NCBI GenBank assembly: GCA_949285735.1
Contig: CASEAQ010000010.1
Span: 1 to 64,000 of the forward strand
From: an uncultured Bacteroidales bacterium
GTDB lineage: Bacteria; Bacteroidota; Bacteroidia; Bacteroidales; Muribaculaceae
DNA length: 64,000 bases
Direction of reading: 5' to 3'
This document shows positions 46,103 to 55,561 of the stretch, piece after piece (positions within the stretch are counted from its first letter, which is position 1; each line of letters opens with the position of its first letter). The position numbers and the translations under genes are program-made. The notes under the pieces were generated by a model. That model made no database searches. It was not told where the DNA came from and was given only the letters and a program-made list of their open reading frames with translations.

Positions 46103-47128
46103 ATGAATTTCAACGACATAATCAAGGAGGCACGCACTGCACTTGGCGGAAAGCTGTGCAAGGCTTGCGATGAGTGCAACGGCAAGGCTTGCCGCAACAT
46201 GATCCCAGGTCCCGGGGCAAAAGGGGTAGGCGACACCGCCATACGCAACTATGATGCATGGAGGCAAGTGAGGGTAAAAATGGACACCATCTGCACCAAG
46301 CAGGCTGTTGACACGAGCGTCGAGATGTTTGGACATCGGTTCAAATATCCATTTTTTGCCGCACCCGTCGGTGCCGTCAATATTCACTTCGGCGAAAAAT
46401 ACGACGACAAGCAATATAACGACATCATGGTGAAGGCTTGCGCCGAAGCTGGCATTGCTGCATTCACGGGCGACGGCGTGCTCGAACAAGTGGTACCTAT
46501 GGCTTGCGAATCAATAAGCCGAAACGGTGGCATAGGCATACCTACAATAAAGCCATGGGATGCCGAAACCATCAAAAGGAAGATGAAACATGCCACCGAC
46601 TGCGGCGCGATAGCCATAGCAATGGACATCGACGCTGCCGGACTCCCGTTCCTGCGCAACAGCAATCCGCCTGCAGGTAGCAAGAATGTGGCAGAACTCG
46701 CCGAAATAATCAAGGCAGCAGGCAAACCGTTCATAGTGAAAGGCATAATGACAGCCCGAGGCGCAGAAAAAGCCATTGAGGCTGGTGCAGCCGCAATTGT
46801 GGTGTCGAACCATGGCGGCCGAGTACTCGACCAGTGCCAAGCCACAGCCGAAGTGCTCGAAGAGATTGCCACAGCCGTCGCCGGACGTTGCAAGGTACTT
46901 GTCGATGGCGGAATACGCTCAGGTATCGACGTGTTCAAGGCACTTGCCCTCGGAGCCGACGGGGTGCTTATATGCCGCCCGATGGTGGTTGCCGCCTTTG
47001 GCGGTGCCGAGGATGGAGTGAAATGCTACATACAGAAAATAGCCGACGAGCTGCAAGACACCATGGAGATGTGTGGAGCAACGAGCCTTGCACAAATCAC
47101 ACGCGATATGGTGGCAAGCCCATTCTGA
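46103..47128 (+). CDS. FMN-dependent alpha-hydroxy-acid dehydrogenase-like protein
   Basis: The 341-aa TIM-barrel flavoprotein has the active-site block VVSNHGGRVLDQ (about 232) and the FMN phosphate site VDGGIRSGIDVFKAL (about 270), as in lactate and glycolate oxidases. The N-terminus has a Cys cluster (CKACDECNGKAC, about 19-30) absent from the classic enzymes, perhaps for a metal or Fe-S center. Substrate unknown. Confidence 0.85.
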   Translation: MNFNDIIKEARTALGGKLCKACDECNGKACRNMIPGPGAKGVGDTAIRNYDAWRQVRVKMDTICTKQAVDTSVEMFGHRFKYPFFAAPVGAVNIHFGEKYDDKQYNDIMVKACAEAGIAAFTGDGVLEQVVPMACESISRNGGIGIPTIKPWDAETIKRKMKHATDCGAIAIAMDIDAAGLPFLRNSNPPAGSKNVAELAEIIKAAGKPFIVKGIMTARGAEKAIEAGAAAIVVSNHGGRVLDQCQATAEVLEEIATAVAGRCKVLVDGGIRSGIDVFKALALGADGVLICRPMVVAAFGGAEDGVKCYIQKIADELQDTMEMCGATSLAQITRDMVASPF

Positions 47129-47271
47129 TGTCGGCTGCAAGCTTATGACAAACACAAAAAGAAACAAGGTGAAGCAATCACTGCTTTACCTTGCCCAACT
47201 AATGAGAATTGTTAGTTAATGATAAATCAGATTTAAGGTGTTATTTTTCTAATATCCCTACTCTTGTCATG

Positions 47272-47300
47272 CAGCCAGACAAAACTGGCTGTTTCTGTTT
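47272..47300 (+). terminator. Probable terminator of the FMN dehydrogenase
   Basis: CAGCCAG (47272-47278) pairs with CTGGCTG (47285-47291), followed by TTTCTGTTT. A second hairpin, CAAGGT/ACCTTG (47165-47193), lies nearer the gene but lacks a T-run. Confidence 0.65.
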
Positions 47301-47515
47301 GCAAATATAGCTATATTTTCGGTAAAAATCATGATACGATGTGGAAAATTAGCCTATACGGCTTATTAACCACACATTTTTTATTCAGTTGCTCCTTCAA
47401 CCAGCAACCATGCGAAAAAAGCCTCCAAAAGTGGGAAATGCCTTTGGCTTGGTTAAATAATATTAAACGGCTTGATTTTCTTGTTCAAAAATTATGTTGG
47501 ATAACACTAATAATA

Positions 47516-47593
47516 TATCTTTGCATCGTGTTTTTCATGGTATTAGATTTAAGGTTAACAAAGTTGATTGTCGTGAGACAATCAATTTTTTTT
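47516..47593 (+). ncRNA. Short promoter-to-terminator unit, possible sRNA
   Basis: A -7 box TATCTTTG (47516-47523) is followed within 70 bp by a perfect terminator: TTGATTGTC (47564-47572), loop GTGA, GACAATCAA (47577-47585), then eight Ts. A transcript would be about 60-65 nt. No clear -33 box is seen. It could also be a terminator/attenuator ahead of the GSCFA gene, which has its own -7 box TAAATTTG near 47655. Confidence 0.4.
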
Positions 47594-47691
47594 ATGCCTG
47601 CCCCAGAAAAAATCAAAAAACAGGCAGAAGTGCTGTAAAATCAAAACTGTTGCTTAAATTTGCATATACCATAAAGTGGGGGAGGAATATT

Positions 47692-48681
47692 ATGCAATTC
47701 AGGACAATCATAGATGTATCGAAGAGCTTGATGCCGCCGTTGAAACATGATGACAGCGTCCTGTTGCTTGGTTCTTGTTTCTCCGACAATATGGGCGGCA
47801 AGCTACGCAACGCCATGATAGATGCCACAATCAACCCGTTCGGCACCACCTACAATCCACTGTCGTTGCTCAAGAGCATAGAATTCCTCAGCGGCAACCG
47901 CGATGTAGAAAGTTGCGACCTGTTTCAAGCCAATGGAATGTGGAACCACTTCATGTTCCATTCACGTTTCTCATGCCCCGACAAGCCAGCAGCATTACAG
48001 GAGATGAATGCAAGCGTGGAACGCGGGCGAAAGCAACTGAGGCGGTGCAGCCACCTGTTTGTCACACTCGGCACTTCGTTTGTTTACAAGTTCGACGGCA
48101 ACGATGTCGTCAACAATTGCCACAAGCTCCCTTCGGGCCGCTTCACGCGCACGCTGTGCAGCATGGGCGAGATAGAGGAGGCTCTCGGCAAGATAGCAAC
48201 ACTGGTGCATGGGGTGAACCAGTCGGCACATGTAATCTTCACCGTAAGCCCAATACGCCACCTTGCCGATGGACTTGCAATGAACCACCTGAGCAAAAGC
48301 CTGTTGACAGTAGCCGCACACAACACCATTGCATCCCGCAGCGAATATTGCCACTACTTCCCGGCATACGAAATACTTAACGACGACTTGCGCGACTATC
48401 GCTTCTATGCCGCCGACATGGCACACCCGTCGGAGGTTGCAATCGACTACGTGTGGGAACAGTTCAAGACAGCATTCTTCGAGCCTGCCGAAAGAGATAA
48501 AGCCGAGCAGTGTGAACGCCTGTCGAAGATGCTCGCACACCGCCCCTTGAGCCGCGACCCCGAGACCGTAGAACAATTCAGGCAAAAACAGGCAAAAGCA
48601 CTCGCCGACATGGCAGCGCGTTTTCCGCATATAGCAAAATTAGATTATTTAACCAGCTACATAACCAGACAGGAATCATGA
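47692..48681 (+). CDS. GSCFA-domain SGNH-like protein
   Basis: The 329-aa protein carries the namesake motif VLLLGSCFSDNMG near residue 25, then TTYNPLS, VTLGTSFVY (about 125) and the late Asp-x-x-His block DMAHPSE. GSCFA proteins are SGNH-hydrolase relatives. GGAGG lies 7 bp before the ATG. It overlaps murF-alr by 4 bp (ATGA), a pairing that points to cell-wall metabolism. Activity unknown. Confidence 0.87.
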   Translation: MQFRTIIDVSKSLMPPLKHDDSVLLLGSCFSDNMGGKLRNAMIDATINPFGTTYNPLSLLKSIEFLSGNRDVESCDLFQANGMWNHFMFHSRFSCPDKPAALQEMNASVERGRKQLRRCSHLFVTLGTSFVYKFDGNDVVNNCHKLPSGRFTRTLCSMGEIEEALGKIATLVHGVNQSAHVIFTVSPIRHLADGLAMNHLSKSLLTVAAHNTIASRSEYCHYFPAYEILNDDLRDYRFYAADMAHPSEVAIDYVWEQFKTAFFEPAERDKAEQCERLSKMLAHRPLSRDPETVEQFRQKQAKALADMAARFPHIAKLDYLTSYITRQES

Positions 48682-51155
48682 AGTATCCTATTAAAGAAAT
48701 AGCATCGATATTGCGAATACCGCAAGACTCGCTCAGCGATAAAAGTGCCGAGATAAGCCATTTGCTGACCGACTCTCGGTCGTTGACCTATCCAGCCGAA
48801 ACGTTGTTTTTTGCCATACGCACCAACAACAACGACGGACACCGCTACATAGCCCAGCTCTACGAGCGCGGGGTGAGAAACTTTGTCGTTGACAACATAA
48901 CTTACGTGCCCACCGAGCTACTCGACGATGCCAATTTCCTCGTGGTGCCAAATGCCCGCGCCGCCTTGCAGTCGATTGCCACCTACCACCGCCGCCGTTT
49001 CGACATTCCTGTCATAGCCATAACGGGCAGCAAGGGGAAAACCACAGTGAAAGAGTGGCTATACCAGTTGCTGAAAGACGATTTCAACATCGTGCGCAGC
49101 CCACGCAGCTACAATTCGCAGATAGGCGTTCCGCTATCGCTGTGGGAGATTGACGACAACACCGACTTGGCAATAATCGAAGCCGGCATTTCACAACCAG
49201 GAGAAATGGTGTCGCTGCAGGCAATGATACGCCCCACCATAGGCATAATCACAAACCTTGGCGACGAGCATAACGAGGGATTCGAATCGAAACAACAGAA
49301 AATACACGAAAAGACGCAACTGCTCACAGCTTGCGACTGCATAATATACTGTGCCGACTACCAACTCATACGCGAGGCTGTGATGCCAATCCTCGCCATT
49401 GCCCAAGAGATTGCATGGTCGAAGTATGATGCCGACCGTCCATTTGCCGTTACCTCAATCACAAAAGGTGAGAAGGGTACAGATGTCACATACTCGTTCC
49501 TCGGGCTCGAAAACAAGGTTCACATTTCTTTTACCAAAGACGGCGACATAGAGAATGTTATAAACTGCATCGCCACGATGACCTACCTGCGCATAAAGCC
49601 CGAAGTAATTGCCCAGCGCGTGGCACGCCTCACCCCAGTGGGTACCCGCCTCAACGTGATGGAAGGCATCAACAACTGCCTGGTGATAGTTGACAGCTAC
49701 ACAAGCGACTTCAATTCGCTCGCCCCGGCTGTCGATTTCATGACACGCCGCGCCAAGCCCGACATGTCGATGACGGTGATACTCTCCGACGTGTTACACG
49801 AGGCATACAGCCGCGACGAGCTGTATGGGCTGGTTGCCGAGTTACTGCAACAGAAAAAGGTGAACCGCGTCATCGGCATCGGTCCCGAGATGTGCCGCAA
49901 TTCACGATATTTCGACGTAAATTCACGCTTCTTCGAGTCAACAGCCGACTTCCTGCAAAACGTGTCGCAAAGCGACTTTGAAGACGAACTGATACTGATA
50001 AAGGGAGCACCAGAATTTGACTTCAAGCAGATTGCCGACCTGCTCGAAGCCAAGCAGCACCAGACCGTGCTCGAAGTAAACCTCGACGCCGTCACACACA
50101 ACTACAAATTCTTCCGCTCAAAACTGAAACCCGAGACCAAGGTTGTATGCATGGTCAAGGCTTCGGGCTACGGGGCAGGCTGCTCCTACGCCCTCGCCAA
50201 GACACTACAAGATGCCGGGGCAAGCTACCTTGCCGTGGCTGTACACGACGAGGGGGTTGACTTGCGCAAAGCCGGCATCACAATGCCGATAATGGTGCTC
50301 AACCCAACGGTAGTCAACTACAAGGCAATGTTCTCCTACCGTCTCGAACCCGAGGTGTTCAGCCTTGCCGAATGCCGTAAAATAATACGCGAAGCCGAGA
50401 AATTCGGCATCACCGACTATCCAGTGCACATCAAATTAGACACCGGAATGCACCGCCTCGGATTTGTCAAGGAAGAGTTGCCCGAACTTATTACCATGCT
50501 GCACAAGCAGACCGCCATACGCCCCACATCGGTATTCTCGCACCTGTGCGTTGCCGACGACCCGGCACAAGACGACTACTCGCTCCAGCAATTTGCATAT
50601 TTCGACGAATGCTGCGACATGCTGCAATCGGCATTCCCGCACCACATCATGCGCCACATTCTCAACACGGCAGGCATATTGCGCTTCCCCGAGCATCAAT
50701 ACGACCTCGTCCGCTTGGGCATAGGGCTTTATGGAATGTCGCCCATTGCCGACAAGGTTGACGTGGTTCCTGTTTCCTCGCTCTACTCGGTGATTATTTC
50801 CATCAAGGAATGGCAAGCAGGCACCACAATAGGCTACGGGCGCAACGGAGTGTTGCAACGCAAGTCGCGCATAGCCACAATCCCTGTCGGGTATGCCGAC
50901 GGCATCGACCGCCACTTTGGCAACGGCAACATAAGCATGTATGTCAACGGTACACTGTGCCCCACAATAGGCAATATATGCATGGACGTGTGCATGATTG
51001 ATGTCACCGATGCCGAGTGTGCCGTGGGTGACCAAATTGAAATATTCGGCAGGCACATTCCCGTTGATGACCTTGCCAAGGTGCGCGGCACCATATCGTA
51101 TGAGGTACTCACATCGATTTCCGAGAGAGTGAAACGCGTTTACTTCCGCGAATAA
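48678..51155 (+). CDS. Bifunctional MurF ligase-alanine racemase
   Basis: The 825-aa fusion joins MurF (about 1-450), which adds D-Ala-D-Ala to UDP-MurNAc-tripeptide, to alanine racemase (about 460-825), which makes D-Ala. MurF has the ATP loop AITGSKGKTTVKEW (about 115) and NYNSQIGVPLS-like SYNSQIGVPLS (about 150). Alr has the PLP lysine in CMVKASGYGAG, the HIKLDTGMHRLG block, the catalytic Tyr in TIGYGRNG and NICMDVCMIDVTD. This fusion is known from Bacteroidetes. It overlaps the GSCFA gene. Confidence 0.96.
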   Translation: MKYPIKEIASILRIPQDSLSDKSAEISHLLTDSRSLTYPAETLFFAIRTNNNDGHRYIAQLYERGVRNFVVDNITYVPTELLDDANFLVVPNARAALQSIATYHRRRFDIPVIAITGSKGKTTVKEWLYQLLKDDFNIVRSPRSYNSQIGVPLSLWEIDDNTDLAIIEAGISQPGEMVSLQAMIRPTIGIITNLGDEHNEGFESKQQKIHEKTQLLTACDCIIYCADYQLIREAVMPILAIAQEIAWSKYDADRPFAVTSITKGEKGTDVTYSFLGLENKVHISFTKDGDIENVINCIATMTYLRIKPEVIAQRVARLTPVGTRLNVMEGINNCLVIVDSYTSDFNSLAPAVDFMTRRAKPDMSMTVILSDVLHEAYSRDELYGLVAELLQQKKVNRVIGIGPEMCRNSRYFDVNSRFFESTADFLQNVSQSDFEDELILIKGAPEFDFKQIADLLEAKQHQTVLEVNLDAVTHNYKFFRSKLKPETKVVCMVKASGYGAGCSYALAKTLQDAGASYLAVAVHDEGVDLRKAGITMPIMVLNPTVVNYKAMFSYRLEPEVFSLAECRKIIREAEKFGITDYPVHIKLDTGMHRLGFVKEELPELITMLHKQTAIRPTSVFSHLCVADDPAQDDYSLQQFAYFDECCDMLQSAFPHHIMRHILNTAGILRFPEHQYDLVRLGIGLYGMSPIADKVDVVPVSSLYSVIISIKEWQAGTTIGYGRNGVLQRKSRIATIPVGYADGIDRHFGNGNISMYVNGTLCPTIGNICMDVCMIDVTDAECAVGDQIEIFGRHIPVDDLAKVRGTISYEVLTSISERVKRVYFRE

Positions 51156-51175
51156 CAACCATTTACAACAATCTT

Positions 51176-51730
51176 ATGAAACATCTACTGACAATACTGA
51201 CAATCGCAACCATGACACTCATTGCATCGTGCAAGACGCAACAAAGCGACATTCAGCCAACCGAAACGACTACTGCCCCGGCATTCAGGGGCGGTGGCAA
51301 TGCCGCTCCACCCATGGCAATGGTTGCCCCCACCATCATATACAAGACCCACGGAGACTACGACAACCTCGTGCCAATCACGCTCGATGACACGGGAACA
51401 CGCATAGTGTCGTATCCCGCACCGAGCGACCTAAGGCGTGGAGAAAATTTTTCAACCCCTGTCACACTCGATGGAGGCTACCTGCTCGACCGCCGGGGCT
51501 TGACAGCCAACTCGGTATTTACCGACTACACCTATGAGCAGTATTCCATTTTACCCACTGCCCCGACGACGGCAGAACTAATGAAACATATCAAATACCG
51601 CAAGCCATTTGCCGAGATGTATGTCATCGATGGAACGAGCCAGTTATCTGTGAAGCAACTAAATGACATCATTGCAAGTGGTTTTGAGGGGTGCAGGACA
51701 ATCATACGTGACAAAGCCGAAACTAAATGA
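51176..51730 (+). CDS. Lipoprotein, conserved-looking, unknown function
   Basis: The 184-aa product has a lipoprotein signal (lipobox LIASC, Cys19), a short Thr/Gln/Gly-rich linker (about 24-45) and a compact domain (about 50-184) with YKTHGDYDNLVPITLDDTG and TPVTLDGGYLLDRRGL. It lies 20 bp after murF-alr and may be co-transcribed. I do not recognise a named family. Confidence 0.7.
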   Translation: MKHLLTILTIATMTLIASCKTQQSDIQPTETTTAPAFRGGGNAAPPMAMVAPTIIYKTHGDYDNLVPITLDDTGTRIVSYPAPSDLRRGENFSTPVTLDGGYLLDRRGLTANSVFTDYTYEQYSILPTAPTTAELMKHIKYRKPFAEMYVIDGTSQLSVKQLNDIIASGFEGCRTIIRDKAETK

Positions 51731-51856
51731 TGTTCAAAAACATACAACTCTCATAAAGACTAAGAAATCAACGTGTTAAACAAAGATTTCTTTTAACGTT
51801 TTTGCATTTAAGTTTCATTTTATCACTTTAAATTCCTTTTTTGAGGAAAATATCAC

Positions 51857-52065
51857 TATATTTGCAATATGTTCGCGTGTGAACGCGTACTTGTAACAAG
51901 CGTGTAAAAGCGTTGTTCTCAAATCATCTAGTCTAAATTTCCCTATGTCGTGAGTAAAGCGGACACATGTGAATGTAGAACCGATACAAACCGACAAAAC
52001 ACCGTATTTCCCCATTGGGAACTATGGTGACGAGCATCTGCCTCTTCAGGTAGATGCTTTTAATA
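51857..52065 (+). ncRNA. Candidate structured small RNA (about 190 nt)
   Basis: A perfect -7 box TATATTTG (51857-51864) is followed by about 165 nt without an ORF of note. It ends in a strong terminator: GCATCT-G-CCT (52034-52043), loop CTTC, AGG-T-AGATGC (52048-52057), then TTTT. The body has local hairpins (GTTC/GAAC at 51871; CTTG/CAAG at 51890) and a long-range TTCCC/GGGAA pairing. Size and isolation would suit a 6S-type or Bacteroidales-1-type RNA, but I cannot confirm identity. The -33 region is weak. The segment 51901-51934 recurs at 55562-55599. Confidence 0.6.
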
Positions 52066-52168
52066 TTGCCCATGCCCGATTTAAAAACATTTATTTTGCT
52101 TTCAGTCTTTTTGTATTATTTTTTAACAAGACAGGCTCCATCTCGGCATAAAAAACAAACGAGTTTGT

Positions 52169-52199
52169 TTTGTTCTGCTCTCGATTTACGCTATCTTTG
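52169..52199 (+). promoter_or_regulatory. dapB promoter
   Basis: TTTG (52169-52172), 19 bp and TATCTTTG (52192-52199) match the consensus. An in-frame GTG at 52199 overlaps the -7 box, so ATG 52226 is the start. Confidence 0.78.
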
Positions 52200-52225
52200 T
52201 GGCTATTAATCTTGTACAAGACACA

Positions 52226-52945
52226 ATGAAAATAGCATTAATAGGATATGGGAAAATGGGCCACGCCATCGAGAAGTTTGCATTGCAACGTGGCCACGAG
52301 ATAGTGAGTATCATCGATGTTAACAACCAAGGTGATTTTGAAAGCAACCAATTCAAAAGTGCTGACGTGGCTATTGAATTTACCACACCATCAACGGCTT
52401 ATGACAATTGCCTGCGGGCTTTGAAAGCTGGCGTGAAAGTGGTTTCGGGCAGCACCGGATGGACCGACCGCATACCGCAACTGCGCAAGGATGTGGAAAG
52501 CAACAAGCAAGCTACATTCTTCTACTCGTCAAACTACAGCATCGGTGTCAACATCTTGTTTGCCGTCAACAAGTACCTTGCCAAGCTAATGAACGACTTC
52601 GGGCAATATGACGTGGAGATGGACGAAATCCACCACATTCACAAGCTCGACCACCCAAGCGGAACAGCCATCACCCTTGCCAACGGCATCATCGACAACA
52701 TCGACCGAAAAACGGCTTGGACCGAAAACGAGAACCACCACGACAACGAAATTCTCATCAAGCACGAACGCATAGGCGAAGTACCTGGAACTCACATTAT
52801 TAAATACACTTCGCCCGTTGACCAGATTACAATCTCGCACGAGGCATTCAGCCGCGACGGGTTTGCATTGGGCGCAGTGGTGGCAGCCGAATGGCTTCGC
52901 GACAAAACGGGATTCCTCGGCATGAACGATATGCTTAATTTCTAA
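52226..52945 (+). CDS. dapB: 4-hydroxy-tetrahydrodipicolinate reductase
   Basis: The 239-aa enzyme of lysine and diaminopimelate synthesis begins IALIGYGKMGHAIE (NAD(P)-binding glycine loop). It contains the catalytic block EIHHIHKLDHPSGTAI (His and Lys, about 140-155). At 239 residues it is slightly short, as in other Bacteroidetes. It is followed by lepB after 26 bp, so the three genes dapB-lepB-wbqC-like look like an operon. Confidence 0.95.
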   Translation: MKIALIGYGKMGHAIEKFALQRGHEIVSIIDVNNQGDFESNQFKSADVAIEFTTPSTAYDNCLRALKAGVKVVSGSTGWTDRIPQLRKDVESNKQATFFYSSNYSIGVNILFAVNKYLAKLMNDFGQYDVEMDEIHHIHKLDHPSGTAITLANGIIDNIDRKTAWTENENHHDNEILIKHERIGEVPGTHIIKYTSPVDQITISHEAFSRDGFALGAVVAAEWLRDKTGFLGMNDMLNF

Positions 52946-52971
52946 TCACACGTCATTTCATTATCGCTATA

Positions 52972-54426
52972 ATGAGCAATAATCTCTCTAACAATACCGC
53001 CGCCGAGCAAGGCGGCTCGCTGCGGCAACGCCTCGCACGCGTTAAACGCACACGGTGGATACGCTTTGGCATCGTTGCCGCAATCTACATAGCATGGGTC
53101 ATTTGGCTTGGCTCGTGGTGGGTGATACTGTTCCTGCCACTGCTTGCCGATATCTACCTCACACAATATATCCCATGGACATGGTGGAAACGGAGCAAAA
53201 ACCGCACACTACGTTACATAATGGGGTGGGTCGATGCCATTGTGTATGCTCTCGTGCTTGTTTACTTCATATTCATCTTCATCGGGCAAAACTACCAGAT
53301 ACCATCGTCGTCGCTCGAAAAGACGTTGCTCGTGGGCGACTACCTGTGGGTCAACAAGATGATATACGGACCCCGCGTTCCCAACACCCCGTTGCATTTC
53401 CCATTGGCACAACACACCATCCCGGTGCTGAATTGCAAGTCCTATATCGACTGGCCTCAATGGGATTACCACAGGCTCAAGGGTTTCCGCAACGTCGAAC
53501 TCTACGACATAGTAGTTTTCAACTATCCTGCCGGCGACACCGTGGCGCTGAAGATGCAAAACCCCGACTACTACACACTGTGTGAAATAGAGCCAGGCGG
53601 ACGGGCTGCAATATGGGCAAACAAGGAAAAATATGGCGATGTCATATACCGTCCAGTTGACCGTCGTGAAAACTACGTGAAACGTTGCGTGGGGCTTCCC
53701 GGAAACACGTTGCAGATAAAAGACAACATAATCTATCTCGACGGCAAACCGCTCCAAGAGCCTAAAAACGTGCAATATAACTACTATGTGCAGACCGATG
53801 GGCGAGCCATCGACCAAGCTACTTGGGAACTGTTAGGAATAAGCCGCGACGACCAGATGATTGTGCCAATAACCATGCCCGAAGAGAAATTGGGGGCTAT
53901 GAGCATGGGGCTGACGGTGAAATCCGACGGAACTGTTCCGCCCGTTTACCAACTGCCGTTGACAGCCGAGATGCGCGAGAAAATGAAAAAAATCTCGTGG
54001 ATTACAAATATCATACCCACCCCGACAAGGGAACTTATCAACGTTTACCCAATCAACCACGACTATGGTTGGACGCGTGCCGATTATGGTCCCATCTGGA
54101 TTCCCAAAAAAGGCGAAAGCATCGACCTCTCGCTCGACAATCTTCCTATTTATGAACGCGTGATAAGGAATTACGAGGGCAACAAGCTCGAAGTGCGCAA
54201 TGGCAAAATCTATATAAACGACACGCCGTCAACAAGCTACACTTTCAAGATGGACTACTATTGGATGATGGGCGACAATCGCGACATGTCGGCTGACTCT
54301 CGCTATTGGGGCTTCGTGCCCGAAGACCATATCGTGGGTTCACCAATGTTTGTCATTCTCTCTATCGACAAAGACAAAGGCATACGCTGGAACCGATTCT
54401 TTACCGATGCCAATCCCGACAAGTAA
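52972..54426 (+). CDS. lepB: Signal peptidase I
   Basis: The 484-aa membrane protease removes signal peptides of exported proteins. Three hydrophobic segments (about 25-45, 45-62 and 82-105) precede the catalytic Ser in QIPSSSLEKTL (Leu for the common Met). The Lys lies in NYVKRCVGLPGN (about 238), and GDNRDMSADSRYWGFVP is near the C-terminus. It is longer than the E. coli enzyme, with a large insertion between the Lys box and the GDNRD box, as in other Bacteroidetes. Confidence 0.94.
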   Translation: MSNNLSNNTAAEQGGSLRQRLARVKRTRWIRFGIVAAIYIAWVIWLGSWWVILFLPLLADIYLTQYIPWTWWKRSKNRTLRYIMGWVDAIVYALVLVYFIFIFIGQNYQIPSSSLEKTLLVGDYLWVNKMIYGPRVPNTPLHFPLAQHTIPVLNCKSYIDWPQWDYHRLKGFRNVELYDIVVFNYPAGDTVALKMQNPDYYTLCEIEPGGRAAIWANKEKYGDVIYRPVDRRENYVKRCVGLPGNTLQIKDNIIYLDGKPLQEPKNVQYNYYVQTDGRAIDQATWELLGISRDDQMIVPITMPEEKLGAMSMGLTVKSDGTVPPVYQLPLTAEMREKMKKISWITNIIPTPTRELINVYPINHDYGWTRADYGPIWIPKKGESIDLSLDNLPIYERVIRNYEGNKLEVRNGKIYINDTPSTSYTFKMDYYWMMGDNRDMSADSRYWGFVPEDHIVGSPMFVILSIDKDKGIRWNRFFTDANPDK

Positions 54427-55075
54427 CATCGACGCACCAAGCGTGACAGCCGTTTTCAGTTCGGCATACCTTGGAAATGTACGCTACTATGCCGCCATGC
54501 TATCTAATGGCGGCATGGTTTCTATCGACCCTCATGAAAGGATTACCAAGCAATCGTGGATGCACAACCATTGCCGCATCGTGGGTGCCAACGGAGTGCA
54601 GGTGCTGACGGTGCCTGTCGAGCATCTCGGCACTGCCCCCATCTTGATGCGCGACTTGCGCATAGCCAAGCATGGCAACTGGCAACGCGTGCATTGGGGC
54701 GCACTCTTTTCGGCATACGGCAAGACACCATTTTTTGAGTATGCCGAAGACGACCTGCGCGCCATTTACGACCGTCAGTTTGATTGGCTCATCGACTTCA
54801 ACATGGCACTGCACGAGATGGTTGTGGAGTTTCTCGACCTGCCTCTATGCACCACATTCAACTCCATAGATGGCAACTATGGCATCGACTGGCGTGGATT
54901 CATAGGAGGCAAGAAAGCCTATACGGTAAAAGAGATTACCAATATTCCATATTACAACATTTGGAGCGAACGGCACGGGTTTATCCCCTCGCTCAGCATT
55001 ATCGACCTTATGATGAATTGCGGCAGGGAATCGATATTCATACTCAATAATATGTTAAATTCAATATTAATTTAA
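54407..55075 (+). CDS. WbqC-family protein
   Basis: The 222-aa protein matches WbqC, with the N-terminal SSAYLGNVRYYAAML and KQSWMHNHCRIVGANG blocks. WbqC proteins are often found in O-antigen or other glycan loci; the reaction is unclear. The start at 54407 lies 20 bp inside the end of lepB, which implies translational coupling. Confidence 0.82.
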   Translation: MPIPTSNIDAPSVTAVFSSAYLGNVRYYAAMLSNGGMVSIDPHERITKQSWMHNHCRIVGANGVQVLTVPVEHLGTAPILMRDLRIAKHGNWQRVHWGALFSAYGKTPFFEYAEDDLRAIYDRQFDWLIDFNMALHEMVVEFLDLPLCTTFNSIDGNYGIDWRGFIGGKKAYTVKEITNIPYYNIWSERHGFIPSLSIIDLMMNCGRESIFILNNMLNSILI

Positions 55076-55149
55076 AGAAATTCAAGTTAAAATTTAGACT
55101 TGTTTTAAATTACTTTCCATTTTATTTCCCCACCCACTTCACACACAAG

Positions 55150-55323
55150 TATATTTGCACAGGGTTTTTCCTAATGTATGTCTATTTCCTATACAATATA
55201 AAGACATATAGTGCAAATATTTTCATGCTATACGATCGCACTTTTTTATAAAAGAAGCGAGATAACATTTAATTGGTAGATGAAAATTATAGTGTGTGAT
55301 ACACTATAATTTTCTGTTTTTAT
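55150..55323 (+). ncRNA. Possible short transcript with strong terminator
   Basis: A -7 box TATATTTG (55150-55157) precedes a perfect 14-bp terminator stem (55282-55295 with 55301-55314, loop GTGAT) followed by TGTTTTT. A second stem, AGTGC/GCACT followed by TTTTTT, ends near 55247. The RNA would be about 85 or 160 nt. The stem may simply terminate the WbqC-like gene, whose own end is at 55075. No good -33 box. Confidence 0.35.
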
Positions 55324-55361
55324 TTACTCTGTTTCATTTATAATCAAGTTTCTCAGACATT

Positions 55362-55406
55362 AAAAAAGGATTGCGAAGCCTCCATCCAATGCGGGCTATG
55401 CAATCC
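55362..55406 (-). terminator. Minus-strand terminator of the 55.5-kb unit
   Basis: On the minus strand GGATTGC (plus 55400-55406) pairs with GCAATCC (plus 55368-55374), followed by TTTTTT. It closes a transcript from the promoter at 55616-55647. Confidence 0.8.
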
Positions 55407-55457
55407 AATTATTAGTGAATTTCAGTATGAGTCTCGTTTGCCTAATTCATCAAAGGC

Positions 55458-55523
55458 TTATTTGTAAGCCTCAGCGGACGTGTGGAAATACCACAAAAAC
55501 GCCCGTAAAAAGAACTTTTTCAT
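55458..55523 (-). CDS. Candidate 21-aa protein in a structured transcript
   Basis: A 22-codon ATG-to-TAA ORF lies in the middle of a minus-strand transcript unit with its own promoter and terminator. The peptide starts MKKFF, has a Trp-Tyr-Phe-His core and ends SAEAYK, an amphipathic, protein-like composition. Its codons run through several hairpins (TGTGG/CCACA; AGGCTTA/TAAGCCT at the stop; AAAAACGC/GCGTTTTT around the start). No Shine-Dalgarno is visible, which is common in this phylum. It may be a tiny protein gene or a chance ORF in a structured RNA. Confidence 0.45.
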   Translation of the reverse strand: MKKFFLRAFLWYFHTSAEAYK

Positions 55524-55561
55524 AACAATAAGCGTTTTTAAAGTTTAACATTAATATAAAT

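Noticed and set aside
47264-47638. 124-codon plus-strand ORF in the gap before the GSCFA gene
   Set aside because: It spans two terminators and a promoter box and its composition is that of translated AT-rich spacer.
55174-55251. 25-codon plus-strand ORF in the short unit at 55.15-55.32 kb
   Set aside because: No ribosome site, and the sequence is mostly stem DNA; kept only as a possible RNA.
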